In this document: positions 35,710-43,220 of the stretch, piece after piece
Layout: each line of letters opens with the position of its first letter
Numbering within the stretch: the stretch's first letter is position 1
Assembly (NCBI GenBank): GCA_023419605.1
Contig: JAEZXR010000130.1
Span: 62,001-126,000, forward strand
DNA length: 64,000 nucleotides
Direction of reading: 5' to 3'
Origin: Bacillota bacterium
GTDB lineage: Bacteria; Bacillota; Clostridia; Acetivibrionales; JAEZXR01
Notes under the pieces: generated by a model
What the model was told of the DNA's origin: nothing
What the model saw: the letters and a program-made list of their open reading frames with translations, nothing else
Databases searched by the model: none
Made by a program: the position numbers and the translations under genes

Positions 35710-36276
35710 ATGATGGTTTTTAAGCGGAAACAGGTGGTAGTTCTAGCACTGGTGATGATGATTGTAGTAGCGGGGTATCTGCAGTATACATACAGGGCAA
35801 GCAGCATATCCGTCAGCGAAAAGGAAAATGGAAAGCTCGGTGAAGCGGTTTATGTGGACGGACAGGAAACAAAGGGATCTACGGAAGGCAATTCGGACGC
35901 AACTGTAAGTGCCTCCAAACAGGCCAATGACTTTTTTGCCCAGGCAAAGCTGGATAGAGAAATCGCGCGTGGCAAGGATAATGAGGCTTTAAAGGCCATC
36001 ACCACAGATGAGACGGCTTCTAAAGACACAAAACTCAAAGCCCAGGAAAAACTGATGAAAATCGTGGATAACTCACAGAGGGAAGTCCGGCTGGAAACGT
36101 TAATCAAGGATAGCGGCTTTGCAGATGTAGTGACACTCTTCGGGGATGACGGAAGTATTGATGTTATTGTTAAATCACAAAACCTCACCTCCTCGCAGGT
36201 TGCAAAAATTACGGATGTTGTTGCCAGGCAGGCCAATGTCCCCATCAATAAGATCCATATAAAGAATATATTTTAA
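35710..36276 (+). CDS. spoIIIAH: Stage III sporulation protein SpoIIIAH
   Basis: A protein of 188 residues with one N-terminal membrane helix (about 8-25), a variable linker, and the C-terminal YscJ/FliF-like domain that binds forespore SpoIIQ across the membranes (VKSQNLTSSQVAKITDVVAR). GGGAGGG precedes the ATG. It is the last gene of the operon, separated from spoIIIAG by 136 AT-rich bases. Confidence 0.95.
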   Translation: MMVFKRKQVVVLALVMMIVVAGYLQYTYRASSISVSEKENGKLGEAVYVDGQETKGSTEGNSDATVSASKQANDFFAQAKLDREIARGKDNEALKAITTDETASKDTKLKAQEKLMKIVDNSQREVRLETLIKDSGFADVVTLFGDDGSIDVIVKSQNLTSSQVAKITDVVARQANVPINKIHIKNIF

Positions 36277-36298
36277 GCCTCTGCAAATACTGGAATTC

Positions 36299-36372
36299 GG
36301 GCAATGGGAAAAGAACTTCGGGAAATACCGCATCGGAAAGGCGTTACGGAAGGAACCTATTGCCCTTTATAT
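36299..36372 (+). terminator. Candidate terminator after spoIIIAH
   Basis: GGGCAATGGG (36299-36308) pairs with CCTATTGCCC (36356-36365), one G-U pair, long loop, and a T-rich but interrupted tail. Confidence 0.5.
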
Positions 36373-36387
36373 ATTTTATGGTATAAT
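36360..36387 (+). promoter_or_regulatory. Promoter for the asp23 unit
   Basis: TTGCCC, a 16-base spacer and a perfect TATAAT, about 78 bases before the GTG start of the Asp23-family gene. Its -35 overlaps the preceding terminator's 3' arm. Confidence 0.5.
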
Positions 36388-36465
36388 TATCCCAGTGGCC
36401 TTGAAAAGGAGTTATGTTGAAATTACGGATGTATTCAATACAGGTGCGAGTGGGAGGGGAAATAC

Positions 36466-36870
36466 GTGGAAGAAAACGGCATAAAGGTAATTGATGAATT
36501 GGGCAGCATCAAGATATCAGAGGAGGTTGTTGCAATCATTGCCGGGCTGGCTGCAACAGAAGTCCCGGGAGTTGCCGGTATGAGCGGCGGGATTGCCGGT
36601 GGAATTGCAGAAATGCTCGGAAGAAAAAACCTCTCAAAAGGTGTTAAAGTTGAAGTTGGAGAAAAGGAAGCGGCAATTGACCTATATATAATTGTTGAGT
36701 TTGGATGCAGAATTCCCGACGTTTCATGGGAAATTCAAGAGAAGGTAAAAAAATCAGTGGAGACTATGACCGGCCTGGAGGTCGTTGAAGTGAATATCCA
36801 TATTCAGGGCGTAAACATTGAAAAAGACCATAAAAAGGAAACGCAGGAAGAATCACCAAGGGTGAAATAA
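36466..36870 (+). CDS. Asp23/Gls24-family envelope stress protein
   Basis: A cytosolic protein of 134 residues with the Asp23 domain over most of its length (ISEEVVAIIAGLAATEVPGV, DVSWEIQEKVKKSVETMTGL and VVEVNIHIQGV are the family blocks). Asp23 proteins form a submembrane network tethered by AmaP and respond to envelope stress. The GTG start has GGGAGGGG upstream. It is followed by amaP and a DUF2273 gene, the standard module, which in clostridia often precedes nusB as here. Confidence 0.93.
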   Translation: MEENGIKVIDELGSIKISEEVVAIIAGLAATEVPGVAGMSGGIAGGIAEMLGRKNLSKGVKVEVGEKEAAIDLYIIVEFGCRIPDVSWEIQEKVKKSVETMTGLEVVEVNIHIQGVNIEKDHKKETQEESPRVK

Positions 36871-36933
36871 GGTGTGATTTATCCTGCGCTGTTTTATTCT
36901 TGTTAAAAATATACGAATAAGCCCCGGAAAGGG

Positions 36934-36962
36934 TTTATTTTTTTTGAAAACTGGTCTATAAT
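36934..36962 (+). promoter_or_regulatory. Possible internal promoter before amaP
   Basis: TTTATT, a 17-base spacer and a perfect TATAAT, about 70 bases before the amaP ATG. The -35 is weak. Confidence 0.35.
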
Positions 36963-37032
36963 GTATATTGGATAGGATTGGTTAAAGAATATAAAGGAAT
37001 CCCCAAGTAATACAAATGAGGTGTGGATATAT

Positions 37033-37581
37033 ATGAATTTGTCTTTTAGGATTTTATTGGCGGTATATGGCTTTTGCCTTACTATAGTTTCATTTATACT
37101 CATGATTGTAACCTTCCGTCCTGAGATTTTTGACGGAATGGCAAACTATTTGTCACTGCAGCTTAATACGAACAGAAATGCGTCCTTTCTTCTTTTTATT
37201 ATTGCTTTTATCTTCTTCTCCATCAGCCTGACTTTCTTGTTATCCGGCTTTAAAAGCAATAAGGATAAAAAGGCAATGAGTAAGCATACTAATATCGGAG
37301 AAGTAAAAATATCCTTGGGAGCTATCGAAAGCATCGCTCTTGCAGCTTCCAGAAAGCTGAATGGGGTTAAGGAGACCAAAGCCTATGTCTTTAAAGGGGC
37401 TGATAGTGTTTCCATTATTATAAAGACGGTTGTGATGGCCGATATTAATATTCCTGCTCTTTCGGAGGATATTCAGGTGCGTGTAAAGAAATCCATCGAA
37501 GAAAGTTCTGGAATCACAGTCAATCATGTAAAGGTGATTGTGGAAAATATCTACACAGGCTACAAATCCAGAGTAGAATAA
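37033..37581 (+). CDS. amaP: Alkaline shock membrane anchor AmaP
   Basis: A protein of 182 residues with two membrane helices (about 6-28 and 50-72) and a cytoplasmic Asp23-like domain (about 85-175). It anchors Asp23 at the membrane. The ATG at 37033 is preferred because GAGGTG (37017-37022) sits 10 bases upstream; the GTG at 37021 is itself part of that site. Confidence 0.9.
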   Translation: MNLSFRILLAVYGFCLTIVSFILMIVTFRPEIFDGMANYLSLQLNTNRNASFLLFIIAFIFFSISLTFLLSGFKSNKDKKAMSKHTNIGEVKISLGAIESIALAASRKLNGVKETKAYVFKGADSVSIIIKTVVMADINIPALSEDIQVRVKKSIEESSGITVNHVKVIVENIYTGYKSRVE

Positions 37582-37596
37582 TGGGAGGGGTCGGAA

Positions 37597-37827
37597 ATGG
37601 ATAAAAAAAAGATCCAGGAGTTTTACAACTCCCATCAAGGTGGGATAAATGGTGCAATAACCGGCTTGGTTCTGGCAATCCTTATCTTATGGATTGGTTT
37701 CTTAAAAACATTTTTTATTGCATTATGTGTAGGCTTGGGCTACTATGTAGGAGCAAAGCTGACTTCCGACAAGGATTACGTAAGAAACCTGCTGGACCGG
37801 ATCTTGCCGCCGGGAACTTACAGATAG
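37597..37827 (+). CDS. DUF2273 small membrane protein
   Basis: A protein of 76 residues with two closely spaced hydrophobic helices (about 17-50) and the DUF2273 signature around NGAITGLVLAILILWIG. It is the third member of the asp23-amaP module; function unknown. GGGAGGGG precedes the ATG. Confidence 0.88.
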   Translation: MDKKKIQEFYNSHQGGINGAITGLVLAILILWIGFLKTFFIALCVGLGYYVGAKLTSDKDYVRNLLDRILPPGTYR

Positions 37828-37911
37828 CTGGTATTGACAGTCCTTAAAGCTTTTATAAGGTTTAACTAGGGGTAATGGATTAAAATTTATACATATAAAT
37901 GGATTTAAAAT

Positions 37912-37937
37912 AATTGTCAATTGTGAATTGTCAATTG
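37912..37937. repeat. Direct repeat of AATTGTCAATTG
   Basis: Two exact 12-base copies (37912-37923 and 37926-37937), each nearly palindromic, lie just upstream of the nusB ribosome site. The role is unknown; possibly a remnant of an interspersed intergenic repeat. Confidence 0.6.
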
Positions 37938-37960
37938 ATATCGTTGGGAGGAAATTTTTA

Positions 37961-38410
37961 ATGGGAAGAAAGGCATCCAGGGAAATTGCTATGAAGCTTC
38001 TCTATCAGCTGGAGATTCAAAAAGAGGATAAGGAGGAGCAGGTTAGCACTGTACTGGAGGAAAACGACCTTACGGACAAAGATAAGGAATATGTGCTTGA
38101 TATAGTAAATGGAGTGCAAAAAAACATTTCATATATTGACACGACGATTGAAAAGTATTCAAAGGGATGGAAGATCACACGAATACCCAAGGTGGATCTC
38201 TCAATACTTCGATTGGCTGTATTTGAAATCAGCTTTCGAGAGGACATTCCCTTTAACGTAGCCATCAATGAAGCCGTTGAGCTGGCAAAGAAATACAGCG
38301 GCGAAGAAGCTGGCGCTTTTATCAATGGCGTACTGGGAAAAGTGTCTCACGTGAGGCTTTTACCTGTAGAAGAAACTAAAGCTAATGAGTCTGAACAAAG
38401 TTCCGTATAG
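37961..38410 (+). CDS. nusB: Transcription antitermination factor NusB
   Basis: An RNA-binding all-helical protein of 149 residues that acts with NusE/S10 at boxA sequences for rRNA antitermination. The N-terminal GRKASREIAMKLLYQLEIQ and C-terminal FINGVLGKV motifs are typical. The start at 37961 is chosen because GGGAGGAAA fits it; the frame runs 11 codons further upstream without a site. It heads the nusB-xseA-xseB-ispA run. Confidence 0.94.
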   Translation: MGRKASREIAMKLLYQLEIQKEDKEEQVSTVLEENDLTDKDKEYVLDIVNGVQKNISYIDTTIEKYSKGWKITRIPKVDLSILRLAVFEISFREDIPFNVAINEAVELAKKYSGEEAGAFINGVLGKVSHVRLLPVEETKANESEQSSV

Positions 38411-38560
38411 GTGTTCAGCATCGGTAGATTCATAGAAGGGAACCGGGGTTCCATAGAGGAGAGGAAAGTGACAGCACTTTCTTCCAGACTGTTAAAAATG
38501 GCTTCTACTATAATTTTTTCGCTTTTGTGTGCAATTTTTCTTTTAAAGAGGTATCCTATG

Positions 38561-38591
38561 AAACCGGTAGTTGTGTACAACCGGTTTTTTT
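38561..38591 (+). terminator. Hairpin with T-run between nusB and xseA
   Basis: AAACCGG...CCGGTTT with inner GTTGT/ACAAC pairing and seven T residues. Another small hairpin (GAAAGTG/CACTTTC, about 38463-38482) lies upstream. Read-through or a new promoter would be needed for xseA. Confidence 0.7.
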
Positions 38592-38627
38592 GGCATAGTG
38601 AGGCTTTGACTGATGTGAGGTGTAATT

Positions 38628-39830
38628 TTGCAGTACGTATTATCCGTAACAGAGACGAACAAGTACATAAAGGAGATTCTGTCCAGAGACCTGATCTTAT
38701 CAAACCTTTGGCTCCGTGGAGAGATCTCCAACTATAAGAACCATTATTCAGGACATATGTATTTTACTATTAAGGATGAATTTAGCACCCTGAAATGTGT
38801 GATGTTCAGGACCTATAATTCTCAATTGGGTTTTATACCGGAAAATGGTATGAAGGTTATTGTCAGAGGATATGTATCCGTATTCGAAAGAGACGGACAG
38901 TATCAATTATACGTGATGGAAATGCAGCCGGATGGGATCGGGAATCTCCATCTGGCTTATGAGCAGCTTAAACGTAAACTACAGGAGGAAGGACTCTTTG
39001 ATGAAATTTATAAGAAGAAAATACCCTTTCTTCCGAAAAGCGTGGGCGTAGTGACCTCTTCTACCGGAGCCGTAATTCGGGATATTATTCAGGTTATGAG
39101 CAGGAGGTTCTCCAATGTCGAATTGAAACTGATTCCTGTAGCTGTACAGGGGGACGGCGCGGGACTTCAAATATCCCGGGCTATAAAAAAGTTTAATGAG
39201 CTCGGATGTGTAGATGTAATCATTGTTGCCCGGGGAGGCGGTTCATTGGAGGAATTGTGGGCATTTAACGAAGAAGTTGTTGCCCGCAGTATTTTTGAAT
39301 CAGAGATTCCGATCATCTCTGCGGTGGGACATGAAACGGATTTTACCATCGCAGATTTTGTGGCGGATTTGCGGGCGCCAACTCCGTCTGCCGCTGCTGA
39401 AATGGTAGTTCCGGAAAGAAATGTTTTGGAAAATCGATTAACCAACCTGGATGTCCGGCTTCAAAGTGCGATGGTAAAAAAGCTGACCTATGCAAAGTCA
39501 GAGTTGGAAAAGCTGGAAAACAGTGTTGTTTTCAAACAGCCCTTTGATAGGATCTATCAGCAAAGGATGCGGCTGGACGTACTCCAACGATACATGTTTA
39601 AAGGTTTGCAAATGAATTATGAAAAATCGCGAAGCCGATTTGCCCTGCTGGCAGGAAAGCTGGATACATTGAGCCCTCTGACTGTATTAGCCAGAGGCTA
39701 TAGCGTTACCAAGTCACTGGAAAGTGGAAAAACCATCAATTCCATAAGAAATATGAAGCAAGGAGATAAGGTGGAAGTAAGTTTGAGTGACGGTAAACTC
39801 TTATGTGAGATTCAGGATATTACGGAATAG
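38628..39830 (+). CDS. xseA: Exodeoxyribonuclease VII large subunit
   Basis: Nuclease subunit of 400 residues. It has an N-terminal OB-fold for DNA binding (about 1-100), a central catalytic domain (KSVGVVTSSTGAVIRDI, ARGGGSLEELWAFNEE, SAVGHETDFTIADFVADLRA are hallmark blocks) and a C-terminal coiled coil that binds XseB. The TTG start has GAGGTG 5 bases upstream. It is followed by xseB after 13 bases. Confidence 0.95.
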   Translation: MQYVLSVTETNKYIKEILSRDLILSNLWLRGEISNYKNHYSGHMYFTIKDEFSTLKCVMFRTYNSQLGFIPENGMKVIVRGYVSVFERDGQYQLYVMEMQPDGIGNLHLAYEQLKRKLQEEGLFDEIYKKKIPFLPKSVGVVTSSTGAVIRDIIQVMSRRFSNVELKLIPVAVQGDGAGLQISRAIKKFNELGCVDVIIVARGGGSLEELWAFNEEVVARSIFESEIPIISAVGHETDFTIADFVADLRAPTPSAAAEMVVPERNVLENRLTNLDVRLQSAMVKKLTYAKSELEKLENSVVFKQPFDRIYQQRMRLDVLQRYMFKGLQMNYEKSRSRFALLAGKLDTLSPLTVLARGYSVTKSLESGKTINSIRNMKQGDKVEVSLSDGKLLCEIQDITE

Positions 39831-39843
39831 AGGGGATAAATAG

Positions 39844-40077
39844 ATGAAAAAGACAAAGAGCTATGAAGAAATGCTGGGGGAGTTAGAGACCATAGTCCAA
39901 CAACTGGAAAGAGGAGAACTTCCGTTGGATGAATCTCTCGCGTTATTTCAAAAGGGGATCGAGCTTTCCCAGTCCTGCAATCAACGATTAGATCAGATCG
40001 AGAAGAAAATATCCGTCCTCCTGGAGGATAAGGATGGAACTTTACGCGAAGAAGATTTTGAGGGAGAGGCACTGTAA
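39844..40077 (+). CDS. xseB: Exodeoxyribonuclease VII small subunit
   Basis: A helical-hairpin protein of 77 residues (SYEEMLGELETIVQQLERGE, then LPLDESLALFQKGIELSQSC, the XseB signature). Several copies coat the XseA coiled coil. AGGGG precedes the ATG. Confidence 0.94.
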   Translation: MKKTKSYEEMLGELETIVQQLERGELPLDESLALFQKGIELSQSCNQRLDQIEKKISVLLEDKDGTLREEDFEGEAL

Positions 40078-40140
40078 ATCCGGTGTTTAACGTAGTAGTA
40101 CTAATTGAACACGGATGAATAATAGAGTACGGAGGTTGAA

Positions 40141-41031
40141 ATGATCTTTAAGGACAAATTAAATACTTTGGTGGAAAAGGTAAATGCCGCACTGGAGGAG
40201 CTTATAGTGGAGAAACAGGCACAGGAGGCAACTCTTTATAAGGCTATGAAGTACAGCATTGATGCAGGAGGAAAAAGACTGAGACCGGTTCTGGCTCTGG
40301 CGGTCTCCGAACTGCTGGGCGGTGACGAAAGGGATGTAATGCCTTATGCCTGTGCCCTGGAAATGGTTCATACATATTCATTGATTCACGATGACCTTCC
40401 GGCAATGGATAATGATGATTACAGAAGGGGAAGGCTTACAAACCATAAGGTCTATGGGGAAGCCATGGCCATATTGGCTGGGGATGCCCTCTTAAACAAT
40501 GCCTTTGAAGTGATGATTGAAGATATGGTAGAGAATCCGGAGAATATGACTGCAAAGGCCAAGGCCGTGCAGATCATAGCAAGAGCTGCAGGTGCCACCG
40601 GTATGATCGGTGGGCAGGTGGTCGATATGGAGTCGGAAGGAAAATTTATATCGGCAGAGGTGCTGGAGTACATGCACCAGTGCAAAACAGGTGCACTGAT
40701 AAAAGCTTCGATTTTATCCGCTGCTGCCCTATGTCAGGCATCCGCGGATGATTTTAAAAGGCTGGAAATCTACGCAGAAAATATCGGTCTGGCCTTCCAA
40801 ATCAAGGATGATATTCTAGATGTGGAAGGAAATCAGGAACTCCTGGGGAAACCCGTCGGAAGCGATGCTGCCAATGAGAAGTCAACCTTCGTCTCGCTAT
40901 ACGGTTTGGAAAAATCCAAGGAGATGCTGCGCACTATAACAAAGGAAGCGATTCAAAGTATACAATCCTTTGGAGAAAAGGCTGAGTTTTTAACAGCATT
41001 AGCCCAATACCTGGTAAGCAGGCAGAACTAA
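40141..41031 (+). CDS. ispA: Polyprenyl (farnesyl/geranylgeranyl) diphosphate synthase
   Basis: Trans-isoprenyl diphosphate synthase of 296 residues. It condenses IPP with allylic diphosphates, normally giving farnesyl diphosphate in this chromosomal context. The first Asp-rich motif is DDLPAMD (near residue 84), the second is DDILD (near 224), and GGKRLRP near residue 43 binds IPP. CGGAGG precedes the ATG. Product chain length (C15 or C20) is not certain. Confidence 0.93.
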   Translation: MIFKDKLNTLVEKVNAALEELIVEKQAQEATLYKAMKYSIDAGGKRLRPVLALAVSELLGGDERDVMPYACALEMVHTYSLIHDDLPAMDNDDYRRGRLTNHKVYGEAMAILAGDALLNNAFEVMIEDMVENPENMTAKAKAVQIIARAAGATGMIGGQVVDMESEGKFISAEVLEYMHQCKTGALIKASILSAAALCQASADDFKRLEIYAENIGLAFQIKDDILDVEGNQELLGKPVGSDAANEKSTFVSLYGLEKSKEMLRTITKEAIQSIQSFGEKAEFLTALAQYLVSRQN

Positions 41032-41040
41032 GGAGGGCCT

Positions 41041-41481
41041 ATGCATTTCTTACAGAGTATAATTTCCAATAAAGCCATTACGATTCCTGTTCTTGCATGG
41101 TTTGTGGCTCAGTTAATAAAAGTGCTGCGTGTTATCTATAAGGAGAAAAAATTGGATATTACCCGTTTTGTGGGCTCCGGGGGTATGCCCAGTTCCCACT
41201 CCTCCTTTATCGTTTGCCTTTCAACAGTAGTTGGCAAAAACCGGGGATGGGAGTCCATGGAGTTCGGTATTGCCGTTGCAGTGTCTCTTATTATCATGTA
41301 TGACGCAGCAGGTGTCCGGCGGGCAGCGGGCAAGCAGGCAGAAGTACTGAACATGCTGCTGTATTCATTGAAAAACAAGATCCAATTTGAAGGAAAACTG
41401 AAGGAGCTTCTGGGGCATTCTCCTTTTGAAGTTGCTATGGGAGCGCTTCTAGGGGTATTTTTCGGTCTTTGGCTTGGATAA
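41041..41481 (+). CDS. Divergent PAP2-family membrane protein
   Basis: A membrane protein of 146 residues of the DivPAP/DUF212 family, distantly related to type 2 phosphatidic acid phosphatases. GSGGMPSSHSS (about 46-56) carries the remnant PAP2 histidine motif, and YDAAGVRRAAGKQAEVLN the second conserved block. It may dephosphorylate an isoprenoid diphosphate, consistent with following ispA by 9 bases; this role is inferred. AAGGAGGG precedes the ATG. It is the last gene before the OLE RNA. Confidence 0.9.
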   Translation: MHFLQSIISNKAITIPVLAWFVAQLIKVLRVIYKEKKLDITRFVGSGGMPSSHSSFIVCLSTVVGKNRGWESMEFGIAVAVSLIIMYDAAGVRRAAGKQAEVLNMLLYSLKNKIQFEGKLKELLGHSPFEVAMGALLGVFFGLWLG

Positions 41482-41499
41482 ATTTAAGGTGTTATTTAA

Positions 41500-41564
41500 A
41501 AGGAATTCATCCCCTTTGCTTTTGCGATAGATTTGGGAGTGCAAGGGTGAGGGCTGAATTCCTT
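41500..41564 (+). other. Long hairpin between divPAP and the OLE RNA
   Basis: AAGGAATTCA (41500-41509) pairs perfectly with TGAATTCCTT (41555-41564), and inside CCCTT/AAGGG with GC pairs continues the stem. There is no T-run. It may act as a weak terminator or processing site at the end of the ispA transcript. The remainder to 41748 shows no gene. Confidence 0.5.
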
Positions 41565-41725
41565 GCTATTAGATAGAGTTGCCATTGCACCCACATATTT
41601 CATATGGGAATGTAGCAAAAACGCGTATAAATTTAAATAGAGTAGATTTCCATAGATACAAAAGGATAAAATGCCCTAAGGAATTTATCTGTCTTTTTAA
41701 GGTATGTTATGGGCGCAGGCAATTC

Positions 41726-41754
41726 TTTAAAGAAGTTTGAATGTGTGGTATACT
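41726..41754 (+). promoter_or_regulatory. Candidate promoter of the OLE RNA
   Basis: TTTAAA, a 17-base spacer, then TATACT with an extended TG one base before the -10. Transcription would begin near 41761, about 22 bases before the first OLE helix. Confidence 0.5.
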
Positions 41755-41782
41755 AGATATCTATAAGATTGCTATCAAAACA

Positions 41783-42412
41783 GGGTGGTGCAGTATTCTA
41801 GTCAGGACTGTCGGTTTTGAAGACGGGCCTAAAAATCCGTTTAAGGGCACATCGATGAAGTTCCTTGTGTCGGCTTGCTACGCCCAGTGGTGGGTTGATG
41901 CTGGGAGTTAAGGTTTAGGGGCGATCCGCAATGGCATGCGGGCGTGGACCCCTCTACCGTGGAGACCCTACATTGTGGAAGAAAAGCCACCATTGTACGG
42001 AAGAAGTTAACACTTTCTGCAATGGTGCCACCTCGACTACGATAAGGGATTAAACCTGTTAGGCGGTATGGTTAAAATGCTGTGAACAGAGTAGCCTGCC
42101 TTGCGTGAAACGGGTGGATAACGGATCGGATGCTTGATGTTTTTGGCCGAAGCTCGGGCATTATTGCTGTTTGAAACCCCTTTTGCAAAAGAGGCTAGGA
42201 ACACGGTCAGCCTGTTAGGGAAAACCTCTAGACTGTTCGTATGAGGCATATTGGGGATTGCAGTGTGGACTAAGTGGTAATCAGGCTCCGTCGATGGCAA
42301 CACGGCGGCGGAGGGTTTAAAGGGAAACGGCTGATTTGGCGACATTTCAGTACCTTCCAGGGGAAAACCTGCCTGACCTAAGCCGCAAAATTTACTCAGT
42401 ATGCTGCCACCC
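41783..42412 (+). ncRNA. ole: OLE RNA (ornate, large, extremophilic RNA)
   Basis: A 630-base non-coding stretch whose ends pair: GGGTGG (41783-41788) with CCACCC (42407-42412). It has many internal hairpins and no ribosome-site-supported frame. Size (known OLE RNAs are about 600 bases), position directly before oapA, and placement between ispA and dxs among isoprenoid and DNA-repair genes match the described OLE family. Established knowledge: OLE RNA binds the membrane protein OapA, assembles into a membrane-associated ribonucleoprotein and is linked to tolerance of ethanol, cold and magnesium stress in Bacillus halodurans (Halalkalibacterium). The identification here rests on context and architecture plus recognition of the 5' region; no covariance search was run. 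Confidence 0.92.
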
Positions 42413-42465
42413 GATAAAATAAATAATTGTATTAATCAGGCTTTAGACTGAAATGACCCGCAGTG

Positions 42466-42487
42466 TCCGGCCCATTCCTGGGCCGGA
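42466..42487 (+). other. GC-rich hairpin between OLE and oapA
   Basis: A perfect 9-bp stem TCCGGCCCA / TGGGCCGGA with a TTCC tetraloop. No T-run follows, so it could be a processing site, an OLE 3' boundary element or a leader structure for oapA. Confidence 0.65.
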
Positions 42488-42546
42488 TGACTGTTGTGGA
42501 TAAGAATGAAACCCCTTTGCCTGGATTTGGAGGAGAGCTCATTTTA

Positions 42547-43161
42547 ATGGATGACAGTTACAAACATCCTGCTGATGAAAAAAAAGTCAGATTTAAGTTA
42601 AATCTTGTTGGTTCCAAAAATTATAAATGGGTTGTGAGTATTACCCTTATTTCCTTTTTTCTTTCCGCTACCCTCTCTTTCTTGTCGTCCAACTTACTTC
42701 AAGGTATAAATACCGTACTGGCATTTTGTGTAGTTCTTGCTATAATATTGATAGGAATTGTTTTTGATGTCATCGGCATAGCGGTTACGGCTGCGGATGA
42801 AACGCCGTTTCATGCTATGGCATCAAGGAAGTACTACGGTGCGAAGCAATCTATAAAATTGATCCGCAATGCAAACAAAGTATCAAGCTTTTGTAATGAC
42901 GTGGTCGGTGATATTTGCGGAGTTATCAGTGGGACGGCAAGTGCCTATATTGTTCTTCGAATCACACAAAATGTAGGCGCTTTATATGGAACCATCATCG
43001 GTTTGTTGATCTCCGGGCTGGTGGCGGCCATGACCATAGGAGGAAAGGCAGTAGGCAAAACGCTGGCTATAGAAAACAGCAACTATATCGTTTATAAAGT
43101 CGGAGTTATATTAATGTTTTTTATTGGAAGAATAAATGTAAGCAAACGCGGAAAAAGGTAA
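42547..43161 (+). CDS. oapA: OLE-associated protein A (membrane RNA partner)
   Basis: An integral membrane protein of 204 residues with about four helices (roughly 24-47, 52-77, 118-140, 144-170). A basic N-terminus (KKVRFKLN) and a basic C-terminal tail (NVSKRGKR) could contact RNA. It lies 134 bases after the OLE RNA, as known oapA genes do. The central block (AADETPFHAMASRKYYGAKQ then SIKLIRNANKVSSF) resembles the DUF21/CNNM transmembrane domain of magnesium transport proteins but without CBS domains. The start at 42547 is chosen because GGAGGAG (42529-42535) is 11 bases upstream; a GTG at 42463 would translate through the GC-rich hairpin. It is probably co-transcribed with OLE. Confidence 0.9.
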   Translation: MDDSYKHPADEKKVRFKLNLVGSKNYKWVVSITLISFFLSATLSFLSSNLLQGINTVLAFCVVLAIILIGIVFDVIGIAVTAADETPFHAMASRKYYGAKQSIKLIRNANKVSSFCNDVVGDICGVISGTASAYIVLRITQNVGALYGTIIGLLISGLVAAMTIGGKAVGKTLAIENSNYIVYKVGVILMFFIGRINVSKRGKR

Positions 43162-43220
43162 AATGCTGTTAATGGAAGCTTATTATACGTTTGCTGCTAG
43201 CGAAAGAGGGATGAAACTGA

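Noticed and set aside
38411..38737. A 108-codon plus-strand frame between nusB and xseA.
   Set aside because: It runs through a terminator hairpin, has no ribosome site and its end is just another frame of xseA.
41845..41865. A GATGAAGTTCC string in OLE resembling the core of the two-copy repeat.
   Set aside because: The match is short and the flanks do not align, so it is taken as chance.
42037..42345. A 102-codon minus-strand open frame inside the OLE region.
   Set aside because: It has no ribosome site and lies wholly within a self-paired RNA; its composition follows the RNA helices.
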